Below are positions 1-5,508 of a stretch of DNA of 11,059 nt, piece after piece. A model generated the notes under the pieces. That model had not been told where the DNA came from. It did no database searches and worked only from the letters and a program-made list of their open reading frames with translations. This stretch comes from an uncultured Collinsella sp. GTDB lineage: Bacteria; Actinomycetota; Coriobacteriia; Coriobacteriales; Coriobacteriaceae. A program made the translations under genes and the position numbers. The number at the start of each line of letters is the position of its first letter. The stretch's first letter is position 1. The stretch is taken from assembly GCA_900543615.1 (NCBI GenBank), contig UQSC01000061.1, positions 1-11,059 on the forward strand, in the 5' to 3' direction.

Positions 1-35
1 ATTCGTCGGCAGCGTCAGATGTGTATAAGAGACAG
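1..35. other. Nextera read-1 library adapter (artefact)
   Basis: Positions 3-16 are the Nextera read-1 tail TCGTCGGCAGCGTC, and 17-35 are the 19-base Tn5 mosaic end AGATGTGTATAAGAGACAG used in tagmentation. The first two bases are probably the end of the index read. The matching read-2 adapter closes the other end of the window, so this is uncut library sequence and not chromosome. Genuine sequence begins near 36. Any translation running into it gives artefact peptides such as SLSLIHI. Confidence 0.98.
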
Positions 36-41
36 GCTAAC

Positions 42-78
42 AACCTGCCAAAAAGGGACAGGTTTATTTTGGTAGGTT
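42..78. repeat. Hairpin with AGGGACAG core, divergent family member
   Basis: The left arm AACCTGCCAAAA (42-53) pairs with TTTTGGTAGGTT (67-78) at 11 of 12 positions, around a loop holding AGGGACAG (54-61). The same octamer lies at the centre of three better hairpins at 5409-5441, 9135-9169 and 10392-10426, although here it is in the loop and not part of the stem. No T-run follows on either strand that would make it a standard terminator. Its left side is close to the contig end, so the gene it may belong to is unknown. Confidence 0.6.
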
Positions 79-94
79 TTATCTGGGCAAACGT

Positions 95-134
95 AAAGGG
101 CCGACCGCGGAGATGCGCGATCGGCCCTTTTTAG
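95..134. terminator. Intrinsic terminator downstream of the membrane protein gene
   Basis: AAAGGGCCGA (95-104) and TCGGCCCTTT (121-130) form a perfect 10-bp GC-rich stem around a 16-base loop. On the plus strand it ends in a short T-run; on the minus strand the outer stem AAA gives CCCTTT. It lies 35 bases past the stop of the minus-strand gene at 169-570 and may also end plus-strand transcription from off the contig. Better as a plus-strand terminator, but probably works in both directions. Confidence 0.65.
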
Positions 135-168
135 TTGCTTGGCTGCAGAGGTTATGAGAAGCGAGCGC

Positions 169-570
169 TTATAGGCGGTCCTTGTTCTCGGCCTTAACGG
201 CGTGTGCCTGCTGAACAAAGAACAGGTCGTACACCACGATGACAAAGGCGCCAAAGTTGATGGCGTCGCCGCCAAACGCGGGAAGCGTGAGCACCGCTTG
301 GGCAAGCGTGGCGACCGCGGCAACAATACCGAGCTTAAACGCGCCGTCCACCTGCGAAGGCTTGTTGGCGCCCTTGATACCGGCGACGCCTGCGGCAAGG
401 TCGACGAGACCCTTGGCGATAAGCACGACCGCTGCGAGCGTGGCGTACGAACCGTACGTGGAATCGAGACCGCCCGTGGCGATACCGACGCCGGCGGTGA
501 CGAGGCTGGCGATGCCCAAAACAAAGTAGATGAGAGCAAGGATTTTGAGAGTCTTGCGAGTGAAGCTCAT
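169..570 (-). CDS. Small four-helix integral membrane protein, function unknown
   Basis: Encodes 133 residues. The start chosen is the ATG at 570-568, because AAAGGA lies six bases upstream of it and the protein then opens with MSFTRKTLKIL; longer in-frame starts lack such a site. Four hydrophobic stretches are visible: about residues 9-33 (ILALIYFVLGIASLVTAGVG), 43-67 (a long Ala/Val/Leu segment with AGVAGIKG after it), 79-97 (LGIVAAVATLAQAVLTL) and 104-120 (INFGAFVIVVYDLFF). Basic residues at both termini suggest cytoplasmic ends. No catalytic or binding motif was recognised and no family is named with confidence. It is monocistronic here, with a terminator at 95-134. Confidence 0.85.
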   Translation of the reverse strand: MSFTRKTLKILALIYFVLGIASLVTAGVGIATGGLDSTYGSYATLAAVVLIAKGLVDLAAGVAGIKGANKPSQVDGAFKLGIVAAVATLAQAVLTLPAFGGDAINFGAFVIVVYDLFFVQQAHAVKAENKDRL

Positions 571-593
571 GGCTGGTCCTTTCGATACGAGTA

Positions 594-606
594 CGCCAAC
601 TTGGCG
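594..606. promoter_or_regulatory. Short dyad upstream of the membrane protein gene
   Basis: CGCCAACTTGGCG is a perfect 6-1-6 inverted repeat 24 bases upstream of the start at 570, where it would lie in the leader or just after the transcription start. TTGAAC (655-650) and TATGTG (632-627) on the minus strand, 17 bases apart, could be a weak promoter. The dyad could be an operator or chance in GC-rich DNA. Confidence 0.25.
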
Positions 607-797
607 CACCCAATGTACTGCACATATGGTGAAGCACATTGTAGTTCAACGCGGCGATGCATGCGTTTGAAAGCGTCTCTTGCCCGCACGGTCCAACCTT
701 TCAAAAAAGAAAGCTGGGCGTAAGTCAAATCGATGGCAGCGTATGCGCGGCGCTGCGATGATGGGGCCATGGTAAGAGCTGGACCGAAGGAGAAGCC

Positions 798-941
798 ATG
801 ATGTACGGAGCAGGGCAAGTGCGTGAGCCGCGGTCGTTGGGAAGGCGCATGAGTGATTCCGTGATCGCTGCCGTGTGCACGGGATTGATGGCGGTGCTCT
901 GCATTGGGATGCTGTGGGCCATGTCGCATGTGGGACAATAG
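798..941 (+). CDS. Putative 47-residue single-helix membrane protein
   Basis: A short reading frame starts at ATG 798 (a second ATG follows at 801), with AAGGAG at 787-792 five bases before it, and ends at TAG 939-941. The first 17 residues are polar and basic (MMYGAGQVREPRSLGRR). The rest is dominated by one hydrophobic stretch, VIAAVCTGLMAVLCIGMLWA, long enough to cross the membrane once, and the protein ends in MSHVGQ. An internal ATG at 849 would give a 30-residue form that is almost only the helix. The layout suggests a small inner-membrane protein with a cytoplasmic N-terminus. It lies 63 bases upstream of rsmJ and may share its transcript. If it is not real, 571-1004 is a 434-base stretch without a gene. 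No homologue recognised. Confidence 0.5.
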   Translation: MMYGAGQVREPRSLGRRMSDSVIAAVCTGLMAVLCIGMLWAMSHVGQ

Positions 942-1004
942 CGGACGGTGGGGTGCCGACACAAACGGCGCTCACGTATTCGTTTTGCTTGCTAAGGAGT
1001 ACTC

Positions 1005-1709
1005 ATGAGCGTAGTCGATCCCTTTTCTGTTGCTCGGGCCGCGGGGCTTGAGCTGACCGGGAAGTCCGAGGGACTCACGCTCACCGACGGCACGATGGAG
1101 CTGCGCGCCGATTTCACCCGCATGCATCCGCGGCTCAAGCAGGGCCGTTTGCAGCAAGAGCTGCTGGTAAAGGCTGCGCGCACAAAAGGTATCGAGCGCC
1201 CATGGGCGATTGATGCCACGGCAGGCTTTGGCGAGGATTCGCTGCTGTTGGCGGCCGCGGGCTTTACCGTCGATCTGTATGAGCAGGATTGCGTGATCGC
1301 GGCACTCCTCAAGGATGCTTTGGATCGCGCGGCAGATGATCCGGCGCTTGCGACAGCCGTGGCGCGCATGCGCTTACATGCGGGCGAGGACAGTATTACC
1401 GGCCTTCGCCATACAGCTGAGCTGATCGGGCAGGGCGAGCTCGCGGCTCCCGACGTGGCGTATCTGGACCCCATGTTTCCCGAGCGTACTAAAAGTGCGG
1501 CGGTCAAAAAGAAGTTCCAGCTCCTACATCATCTGGAACAGCCGTGCGCCGATGAGGAGACGCTGGTCGAAGCTGCGCTTGCGGTGCATCCGCGCAAGGT
1601 CGTTATCAAGCGGCCGGTGAAGGGGCCGCTGCTTGCCGGCGTTAAGCCGAGCTATCAACTTGCGGGCAAGGCAGTTCGTTACGATGTTTTAGTGCCGCCG
1701 CGCCCGTAA
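1005..1709 (+). CDS. rsmJ: 16S rRNA (guanine-1516-N2)-methyltransferase RsmJ
   Basis: Encodes 234 residues; the E. coli protein has 250. RsmJ transfers a methyl group from S-adenosylmethionine to N2 of G1516 in 16S rRNA of the small ribosomal subunit, in the cytoplasm. The SAM-binding motif I is DATAGFGEDS (70-79) followed by a GFTVDLYE strand, and the catalytic-site motif is YLDPMFP (153-159) with KSAAVKKK just after, both close to the E. coli sequence (DATAGLGRD, YLDPMFPHKQKSALVKK). The C-terminal KVVIKRPVKGPLL also matches the family (VVVKRP). The ATG at 1005 has AAGGAG at 993-998. The gene may be cotranscribed with the small frame upstream. It converges on the zinc-type protein gene, whose stop lies 48 bases away. 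Being a YhiQ-type protein, it should be a single-copy housekeeping gene. Confidence 0.9.
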   Translation: MSVVDPFSVARAAGLELTGKSEGLTLTDGTMELRADFTRMHPRLKQGRLQQELLVKAARTKGIERPWAIDATAGFGEDSLLLAAAGFTVDLYEQDCVIAALLKDALDRAADDPALATAVARMRLHAGEDSITGLRHTAELIGQGELAAPDVAYLDPMFPERTKSAAVKKKFQLLHHLEQPCADEETLVEAALAVHPRKVVIKRPVKGPLLAGVKPSYQLAGKAVRYDVLVPPRP

Positions 1710-1725
1710 CTTGCGTGCGATTACT

Positions 1726-1742
1726 GGCGCTTCGCTAGCGCC
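1726..1742. terminator. Short hairpin between convergent genes
   Basis: GGCGCT (1726-1731) and AGCGCC (1737-1742) form a 6-bp stem with a 5-base loop in the 48-base gap between the convergent ends of rsmJ and the zinc-type protein gene. There is no T-run on either strand, so a terminator role rests on position only. Confidence 0.35.
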
Positions 1743-1757
1743 GTGCCGATGCGGCGT

Positions 1758-2054
1758 CTATTTCCATGGGTGCGACGTCAGGTGCCATCCACCGCAGTAT
1801 TCGCATTTGTAGCAGGCCAAACCACGCCGCCCGCGGTTTTCGCAGTCGGCCATAACTGCCTCGGCCTCGGCGCGCGTGTCGTAACGGTTTTTGCGCTCGC
1901 ACGACTTGTAGCGCCAAGCCTCATCGCGCTCGGCGTCCAAGGCGTCGCGACGCTCGTCCTCGCGCGCAAACAGGTCGCTCATATCGCCGCCGGTGGCAGC
2001 GCCCAAAAACTCGCTTTTGGCCTTTGACCAGGCGGCTCGCTTTTTGCTTCCCAT
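1758..2054 (-). CDS. Small zinc-type protein with C-x-x-C...W-H motif, function unknown
   Basis: Encodes 98 residues from the ATG at 2054. A TTG at 2075 would add seven residues, but the ATG has AGAGGGG about ten bases upstream and is preferred. The N-terminal half is highly charged and probably helical (LFAREDERRDALDAERDEA). The C-terminal half holds C52-ERKNRYDT and then ACYKCEYCGGWHLTSH, with Cys81, Cys84, Cys87, His91 and His95. The pattern C-x2-K...CPYCGGWHLT resembles small zinc-ribbon proteins found in many bacteria and phages; C52, C84, C87 and H91 are the likely metal ligands. I know of no established role. It is divergent from the GNAT gene and shares with it a 77-base gap containing a dyad. 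Confidence 0.75.
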   Translation of the reverse strand: MGSKKRAAWSKAKSEFLGAATGGDMSDLFAREDERRDALDAERDEAWRYKSCERKNRYDTRAEAEAVMADCENRGRRGLACYKCEYCGGWHLTSHPWK

Positions 2055-2079
2055 CTGCTTCGCGCCCCTCTTCAAACGC

Positions 2080-2109
2080 TGGTATCATTGCTCAATCAAA
2101 GTGATACCA
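2080..2109. promoter_or_regulatory. Inverted repeat between divergent genes, candidate operator
   Basis: TGGTATCA (2080-2087) and TGATACCA (2102-2109) are perfect 8-base inverted arms separated by 14 bases, so their centres are 22 bp apart, about two helical turns, as expected for a dimeric repressor. On the minus strand TTGGTA and TGATAC are 17 bases apart and could be weak -35 and -10 elements, so promoter and operator may coincide. The site lies between the zinc-type protein gene and the GNAT gene and could control both. The regulator is not identified. Confidence 0.4.
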
Positions 2110-2131
2110 ATAAACGTGAGGCCGCCGCGTG

Positions 2132-2620
2132 ATGATCAGAAAAACCCTCGATACCGACATTCCCGCCGTCATGGCTATCTACGACGCTGCCCGCGCCTTT
2201 ATGCGCGCGCATGGCAACGCCACGCAATGGCCCGAGGGCACGCCTTCTGCCGAGCAGCTGGCTGCCGATATCGCCGCCGGTGGCAGCTATGTGTGCGAAG
2301 TCGACGGCCGCGTGGTGGCGACGTTTGCCTTTTTACCGGGCCCGGACGAGTGCTATGACGTCATTGAGGACGGTCAATGGCGTAGCGACACTCCGTACGC
2401 CGTGCTGCACCGTGTGGCATCCGACGGCACCGTGCACGGTATCGCGGCTGCGATGTTTGCCTTTGCCAAAGAACGTGCCGATCACCTGCGCATCGACACG
2501 CATCAGGATAACCTGCCCATGCAGGGTGCGAGCCTCAAGGCCGGATTTGAGCGCGCCGGCATCGTGTATGTGTCAGACGGCACGCCGCGTGTTGCGTTCG
2601 ATTGGCTGCGCGAGGCGTAA
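2132..2620 (+). CDS. GNAT-family N-acetyltransferase
   Basis: Encodes 162 residues from ATG 2132; a GTG directly before it at 2129 is an equally possible start, because GAGG at 2118-2121 serves both. The protein opens with IRKTLDTDIPAVMAIYDAAR, the usual first strand and helix of the fold. It has a central DGRVVATFAFLPG strand pair (58-70), the acetyl-CoA binding region LHRVASDGTVHGIAAAMFAFA (92-112), and DTHQDNLPMQ (122-131) followed by GFERAGIVYV, the typical C-terminal part. These proteins transfer an acetyl group from acetyl-CoA to an amine, often of a small molecule or protein; the substrate cannot be read from the sequence. It lies alone between a candidate operator and a terminator. 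Confidence 0.88.
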   Translation: MIRKTLDTDIPAVMAIYDAARAFMRAHGNATQWPEGTPSAEQLAADIAAGGSYVCEVDGRVVATFAFLPGPDECYDVIEDGQWRSDTPYAVLHRVASDGTVHGIAAAMFAFAKERADHLRIDTHQDNLPMQGASLKAGFERAGIVYVSDGTPRVAFDWLREA

Positions 2621-2656
2621 AAGCCGGGCCTCATGGCAACAATTCACTCGAACGAC

Positions 2657-2684
2657 AAATGGCCCCAAACGGGGCCAAATTTAG
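2657..2684. terminator. Bidirectional intrinsic terminator between GNAT gene and mscL
   Basis: TGGCCCC (2660-2666) and GGGGCCA (2671-2677) form a 7-bp stem with a 4-base AAAC loop, flanked by AAA on the left and AATTTAG on the right. It lies 40 bases after the GNAT stop and about 60 bases beyond the mscL stop, which is on the opposite strand, so it can serve both converging transcripts. The T-runs are short. Confidence 0.7.
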
Positions 2685-2740
2685 TTGATTGCGGCGCCTG
2701 GGGTGCTTGCCGTGTGGTTGATAGTGCTGCGCCTACGCGA

Positions 2741-3166
2741 CTATTCCCTGGGCAGCTCGCTTCCACAGTGGCAACACTTGGTCGCGCCTTCGTGCACCTC
2801 TTCCAGACAATACGGGCAGACGGGCGCCGGTGCGGCTTCCTCGGTGGTGGCACCGGCGAGCCTGTCGCCAATCTCCTGCGCCTTGTTGAAGGCCTTGACG
2901 ATGGCAAAGACGATCGCCGCCACAATCAAAAAGTTGATGCATGCACCGATAAAGGCGCCAAAGTCGATATTGGTGCCCGGCACCACTAACCCCGAGATCT
3001 CGGTGGCGCTACCGCCGGCAATCACGGAGATAAGCGGGTTGATGATGTTATCGGTAAGTGAGGTCACGATAGAGGTAAATGCGCCGCCGATAATCACGCC
3101 GACGGCCATGTCCATCACGTTGCCGCGATTGATGAATTCCTTGAACTCGTTGAGCAATGCCTTCAT
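2741..3166 (-). CDS. mscL: Large-conductance mechanosensitive channel MscL with C-terminal zinc ribbon
   Basis: Encodes 141 residues. The start is ATG 3166, preceded by GAGGAG. MscL is a homopentameric inner-membrane channel that opens under membrane tension and releases solutes during osmotic downshock. The family signature is clear: FKEFINRGNVMDMAVGVIIG (8-27), with a first helix running to about residue 45, the conserved NPLIS (43-47), a short periplasmic loop with VVPGTNIDFGAF (61-72), and a second helix (73-91). The cytoplasmic bundle region is short and is followed by an Ala/Pro/Glu linker and CPYC (117-120)...CCHC (131-134), a double CxxC arrangement that should bind one zinc. E. coli MscL (136 residues) has no such end. 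The gene is monocistronic, divergent from the GTPase gene. Confidence 0.93.
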   Translation of the reverse strand: MKALLNEFKEFINRGNVMDMAVGVIIGGAFTSIVTSLTDNIINPLISVIAGGSATEISGLVVPGTNIDFGAFIGACINFLIVAAIVFAIVKAFNKAQEIGDRLAGATTEEAAPAPVCPYCLEEVHEGATKCCHCGSELPRE

Positions 3167-3322
3167 GGTGGCTCCTCGCAGTTGTGGGCCTCGCGTTGTT
3201 ACTGCCCCAGATGAGCCCAGGCAGACAAAAAGGGGAGGTGCCGGCTTTCGCAAGGCGCGAACCTACGAAAATCGCCGCGCGGCAACGCAGGGCGATGAGC
3301 TCGGTCGGGGGATAGGGCCCGC

Positions 3323-3351
3323 TTCGCCCGCCGGCCCGTAAATTGTATCAT
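3323..3351 (+). promoter_or_regulatory. Weak candidate promoter of the GTPase gene
   Basis: TATCAT at 3346-3351 matches the -10 consensus at five of six bases. A poor -35 (TTCGCC, 3323-3328) lies 17 bases upstream. This would put transcription start near 3358 and leave a leader of about 54 bases before ATG 3412. The rest of the 245-base gap between mscL and this gene shows no small gene; it contains GC-rich short inverted repeats (for example GGGCC 3315 and GGCCC 3333) that I do not interpret. Confidence 0.3.
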
Positions 3352-3411
3352 CCAGTGTGGAATGAGGACGCCCGTTGCCGCGTGCGATGGGCTTGCAATA
3401 AGAGGAGAGCC

Positions 3412-5415
3412 ATGTCGAAGCAAGCGGTCGTTGGAATCTTGGCGCATGTCGATGCCGGCAAGACCACGTTGGCCGAGGCCATGCTGTTCAACGCGGGCCG
3501 CATTCGCAAGCGCGGCCGCGTGGACAATGGCGATTCGCATCTGGATACGAACGAGATTGAGCGCGGGCGCGGTATTACGATCTTCTCGTCGCAGGCTGTG
3601 CTCGACCATGGCGATACTCACGTCATGTTCGTGGATGCGCCGGGACATGTCGATTTTTCTGCCGAGGCGGAGCGCACGCTGCGCGCACTCGACTACGCGA
3701 TTTTGGTTGTGGGCGCCAACGACGGCGTGCAAGGGCACACTGAAACCCTGTGGCGCCTGCTTGCGCGCTATGACATCCCGACGTTCATCTTCATCAACAA
3801 AATCGATTTGGAGAATCCCGGCCGCGATGTTTTGCTGGCACAGCTTGGGCAGCGTCTTTCCGAAGGCTGCCTGGATGCCAACGAACTGTTGGCGGGCGGT
3901 GCCGTTCAGGAGGACGCTGCTGCGTTGGACGAGGCGGCGCTCGAGGAGTTTCTTGAAGCGGGTGAGCTTTCCGTCGCAACGCTGTCGCGCATGGTTGCCG
4001 AGCGCAGGCTCTTTCCCTGCTTTGCCGGCTCGGCGCTCAAGGACCAGGGCGTGGACGAGCTGCTGGATGGTATATGCGCGCTGATGCGTGAACAGGCGTG
4101 GCTCCCGGAGTTTGCCGCGCGCGTCTATCGTGTCAGCCGCGGGGATCGCGGCGAGCGCTTGGCATGGGTTAAGGTGACCGGCGGCACGCTGCATGCCAAG
4201 CAGATGATTGCCGGACGTTCCGGTGCCGAGGCATGGGAGCAGAAGGTCGATCAGGTACGCATCTATAACGGCGAGAAGTATGAGCTTGCCCAAGAAGTTG
4301 CTGCTGGCGGTATTTGCGCCGTGACGGGTCTTGCGCACGTTCGCCCGGGTGATGCCCTGGGTGCGGAGCCCGCGGGCGACGCACCTGCCATTGCGCCGGT
4401 TCTCACCTATACGGTGCTGCCGAACGAGCACGATGTCCATACGGTGTTCCAAGCGCTGGCTGAGCTTGCCGACGAGGACCCCATGCTCGGCGTAAGCTGG
4501 AACACGCATCTTGAACAAATACATCTGCAGCTCATGGGAGCGGTGCAGCTCGAGGTCGTGCAGCGGGTGCTGGCCGATCGTTTTGGCCTTTCGGTTGCGT
4601 TTGAGTCTGGCGGCATTCTCTATAAGGAGACTATTTCGCAGCCGGTCGAGGGCGTGGGCCACTTTGAGCCACTGCGCCACTATGCCGAGGTGCATCTGCG
4701 CCTGGAGCCGTTGCCGGCGGGCTCGGGCGTACAGTTTGGCACCGTGACCTCGACCGACGAGCTCGATCTTAACTGGCAGCGTCTGGCGCTCACCAACGCC
4801 ATGGAGCGCGATCATCTGGGCGCGCTGACCGGCTCGCCCATCACCGATGTGCGCATTACGCTCACGGGCGGCCGCGCGCATGCCAAACACACCGAGGGCG
4901 GCGATTTTCGCCAGGCCACGTACCGCGCGATTCGCCAGGGGCTCATGCAGGCGCGTGAGGCCGACGCGGCGGTGCTGCTGGAGCCGTGGTATCGCTTTGA
5001 GCTCGAGGTGCCGGGGGAGTGCGTGGGCCGGGCACTCTCGGATGCCACGCGCATGGGTGCCGAGTACGAGCCGCCGACGATGGCGGGAGACCGGGCGAAG
5101 CTTGCGGGTCGTGTGCCGGCATCCGAGGTGCAGGATTACGCGCTGGAGGTGGCTGCCTACACGAGCGGTCGCGGACATCTGTACCTAGAGTTTGCCGGCT
5201 ATGCGGCTTGCCATGATGCCGAGCACGTCATCGAGGCGGCCGCCTATGAGCCCGAGGCCGATCTGCCCAACACGCCCGATTCGGTCTTTTGCTCTCACGG
5301 CGCTGGCTACACCGTCAAGTGGTACGACGTACCCGCCGCGGCGCACGTAAAGATCGATCCCGCCACCTTCCGCCCCTGGCGAGCAGCAGACGCCGAGTTT
5401 TTCGGCCACATCTGA
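3412..5415 (+). CDS. Translation-factor GTPase, EF-G / ribosomal-protection-like
   Basis: Encodes 667 residues from ATG 3412, which has AGGAGAG at 3403-3409; upstream in-frame codons do not look coding. The GTPase domain has all key motifs: G1 AHVDAGKTT (11-19), G2 RGRGITI (51-57), G3 DAPGH (75-79), G4 NKID (129-132) and a G5-like GSALKDQGVDELL. A beta-barrel domain II follows (about 240-330), then EF-G-type domains III-V, with KHTEGGDF at 492-499, a LLEPWYRFELEVPGE segment, and a family-typical end DSVFCSHGAGY (from 623). The layout is that of EF-G and of Tet(M)/Tet(O), which bind the ribosomal A site and use GTP. Tet(M) has SPVST in the domain IV loop that pushes tetracycline out; here that place holds KHTEGGDF. 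I therefore call it a Tet-like translation GTPase of unproven role, not a resistance gene. It is not the main EF-G (about 700 residues, different domain IV). Its stop codon lies inside a hairpin. Confidence 0.85.
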   Translation: MSKQAVVGILAHVDAGKTTLAEAMLFNAGRIRKRGRVDNGDSHLDTNEIERGRGITIFSSQAVLDHGDTHVMFVDAPGHVDFSAEAERTLRALDYAILVVGANDGVQGHTETLWRLLARYDIPTFIFINKIDLENPGRDVLLAQLGQRLSEGCLDANELLAGGAVQEDAAALDEAALEEFLEAGELSVATLSRMVAERRLFPCFAGSALKDQGVDELLDGICALMREQAWLPEFAARVYRVSRGDRGERLAWVKVTGGTLHAKQMIAGRSGAEAWEQKVDQVRIYNGEKYELAQEVAAGGICAVTGLAHVRPGDALGAEPAGDAPAIAPVLTYTVLPNEHDVHTVFQALAELADEDPMLGVSWNTHLEQIHLQLMGAVQLEVVQRVLADRFGLSVAFESGGILYKETISQPVEGVGHFEPLRHYAEVHLRLEPLPAGSGVQFGTVTSTDELDLNWQRLALTNAMERDHLGALTGSPITDVRITLTGGRAHAKHTEGGDFRQATYRAIRQGLMQAREADAAVLLEPWYRFELEVPGECVGRALSDATRMGAEYEPPTMAGDRAKLAGRVPASEVQDYALEVAAYTSGRGHLYLEFAGYAACHDAEHVIEAAAYEPEADLPNTPDSVFCSHGAGYTVKWYDVPAAAHVKIDPATFRPWRAADAEFFGHI

Positions 5416-5441
5416 CAAAGGGACAGTTCCTTTGACAGATG
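5409..5441. repeat. AAAGGGACAG-core hairpin overlapping the GTPase stop codon
   Basis: CATCTGACAAAGG (5409-5421) pairs with CCTTTGACAGATG (5429-5441) with one mismatch, around GACAGTT. The last coding triplets and the TGA stop (5413-5415) are inside the left arm. The shared core AAAGGGACAGTTCCTTTG is also at 10401-10418 and, with one change, at 9144-9161. There is no T-run after the stem on either strand. The one break in symmetry creates TTGACA (5432-5437), but no -10 lies at normal spacing from it. Confidence 0.85.
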
Positions 5442-5444
5442 CTG

Positions 5445-5476
5445 TTGGTATAACTCGGTATAAGTTGGTATAACTA
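5445..5476 (+). promoter_or_regulatory. Three helically phased GGTATAA repeats, promoter region of first ATPase
   Basis: GGTATAA occurs at 5447, 5457 and 5467, exactly 10 bp apart, and TTGGTATAACT is repeated at 5445 and 5465. A promoter can be read here as TTGGTA (5445-5450), 18 bases, TATAAC (5469-5474). The phasing puts all three copies on one face of the DNA, as in arrays bound by a multimeric regulator. They lie 33 to 62 bases before ATG 5509. Confidence 0.55.
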
Positions 5477-5508
5477 TAGGCAGCGTTTGCCAATCCGAGG
5501 AGGCCGAC

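Noticed and set aside
15..539. Minus-strand frame of 174 codons at the left edge
   Set aside because: It overlaps the membrane protein gene in another frame, runs through a terminator and ends in adapter-derived residues SLSLIHI.
202..723. Plus-strand frame of 173 codons over the membrane protein gene
   Set aside because: The opposite strand has a ribosome site and four clear membrane helices; this frame is charged and low in recognisable structure.
3199..5178. 659-codon open frame antisense to the GTPase gene
   Set aside because: It is a mirror frame of a strongly supported GTPase with intact G motifs; high-GC third positions keep the antisense frame open. The translation is rich in Arg, His and Leu, with no recognisable domain and no good ribosome site.
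3412..5415. Acquired tetracycline resistance gene of tet(M)/tet(W) type
   Set aside because: The domain IV loop lacks SPVST, the base composition matches its neighbours, and no mobile-element genes are next to it.
5445..5476. Short CRISPR-like array
   Set aside because: The units are 7 bases repeated every 10 bp, far too short for CRISPR repeats and spacers, and no cas gene is present.
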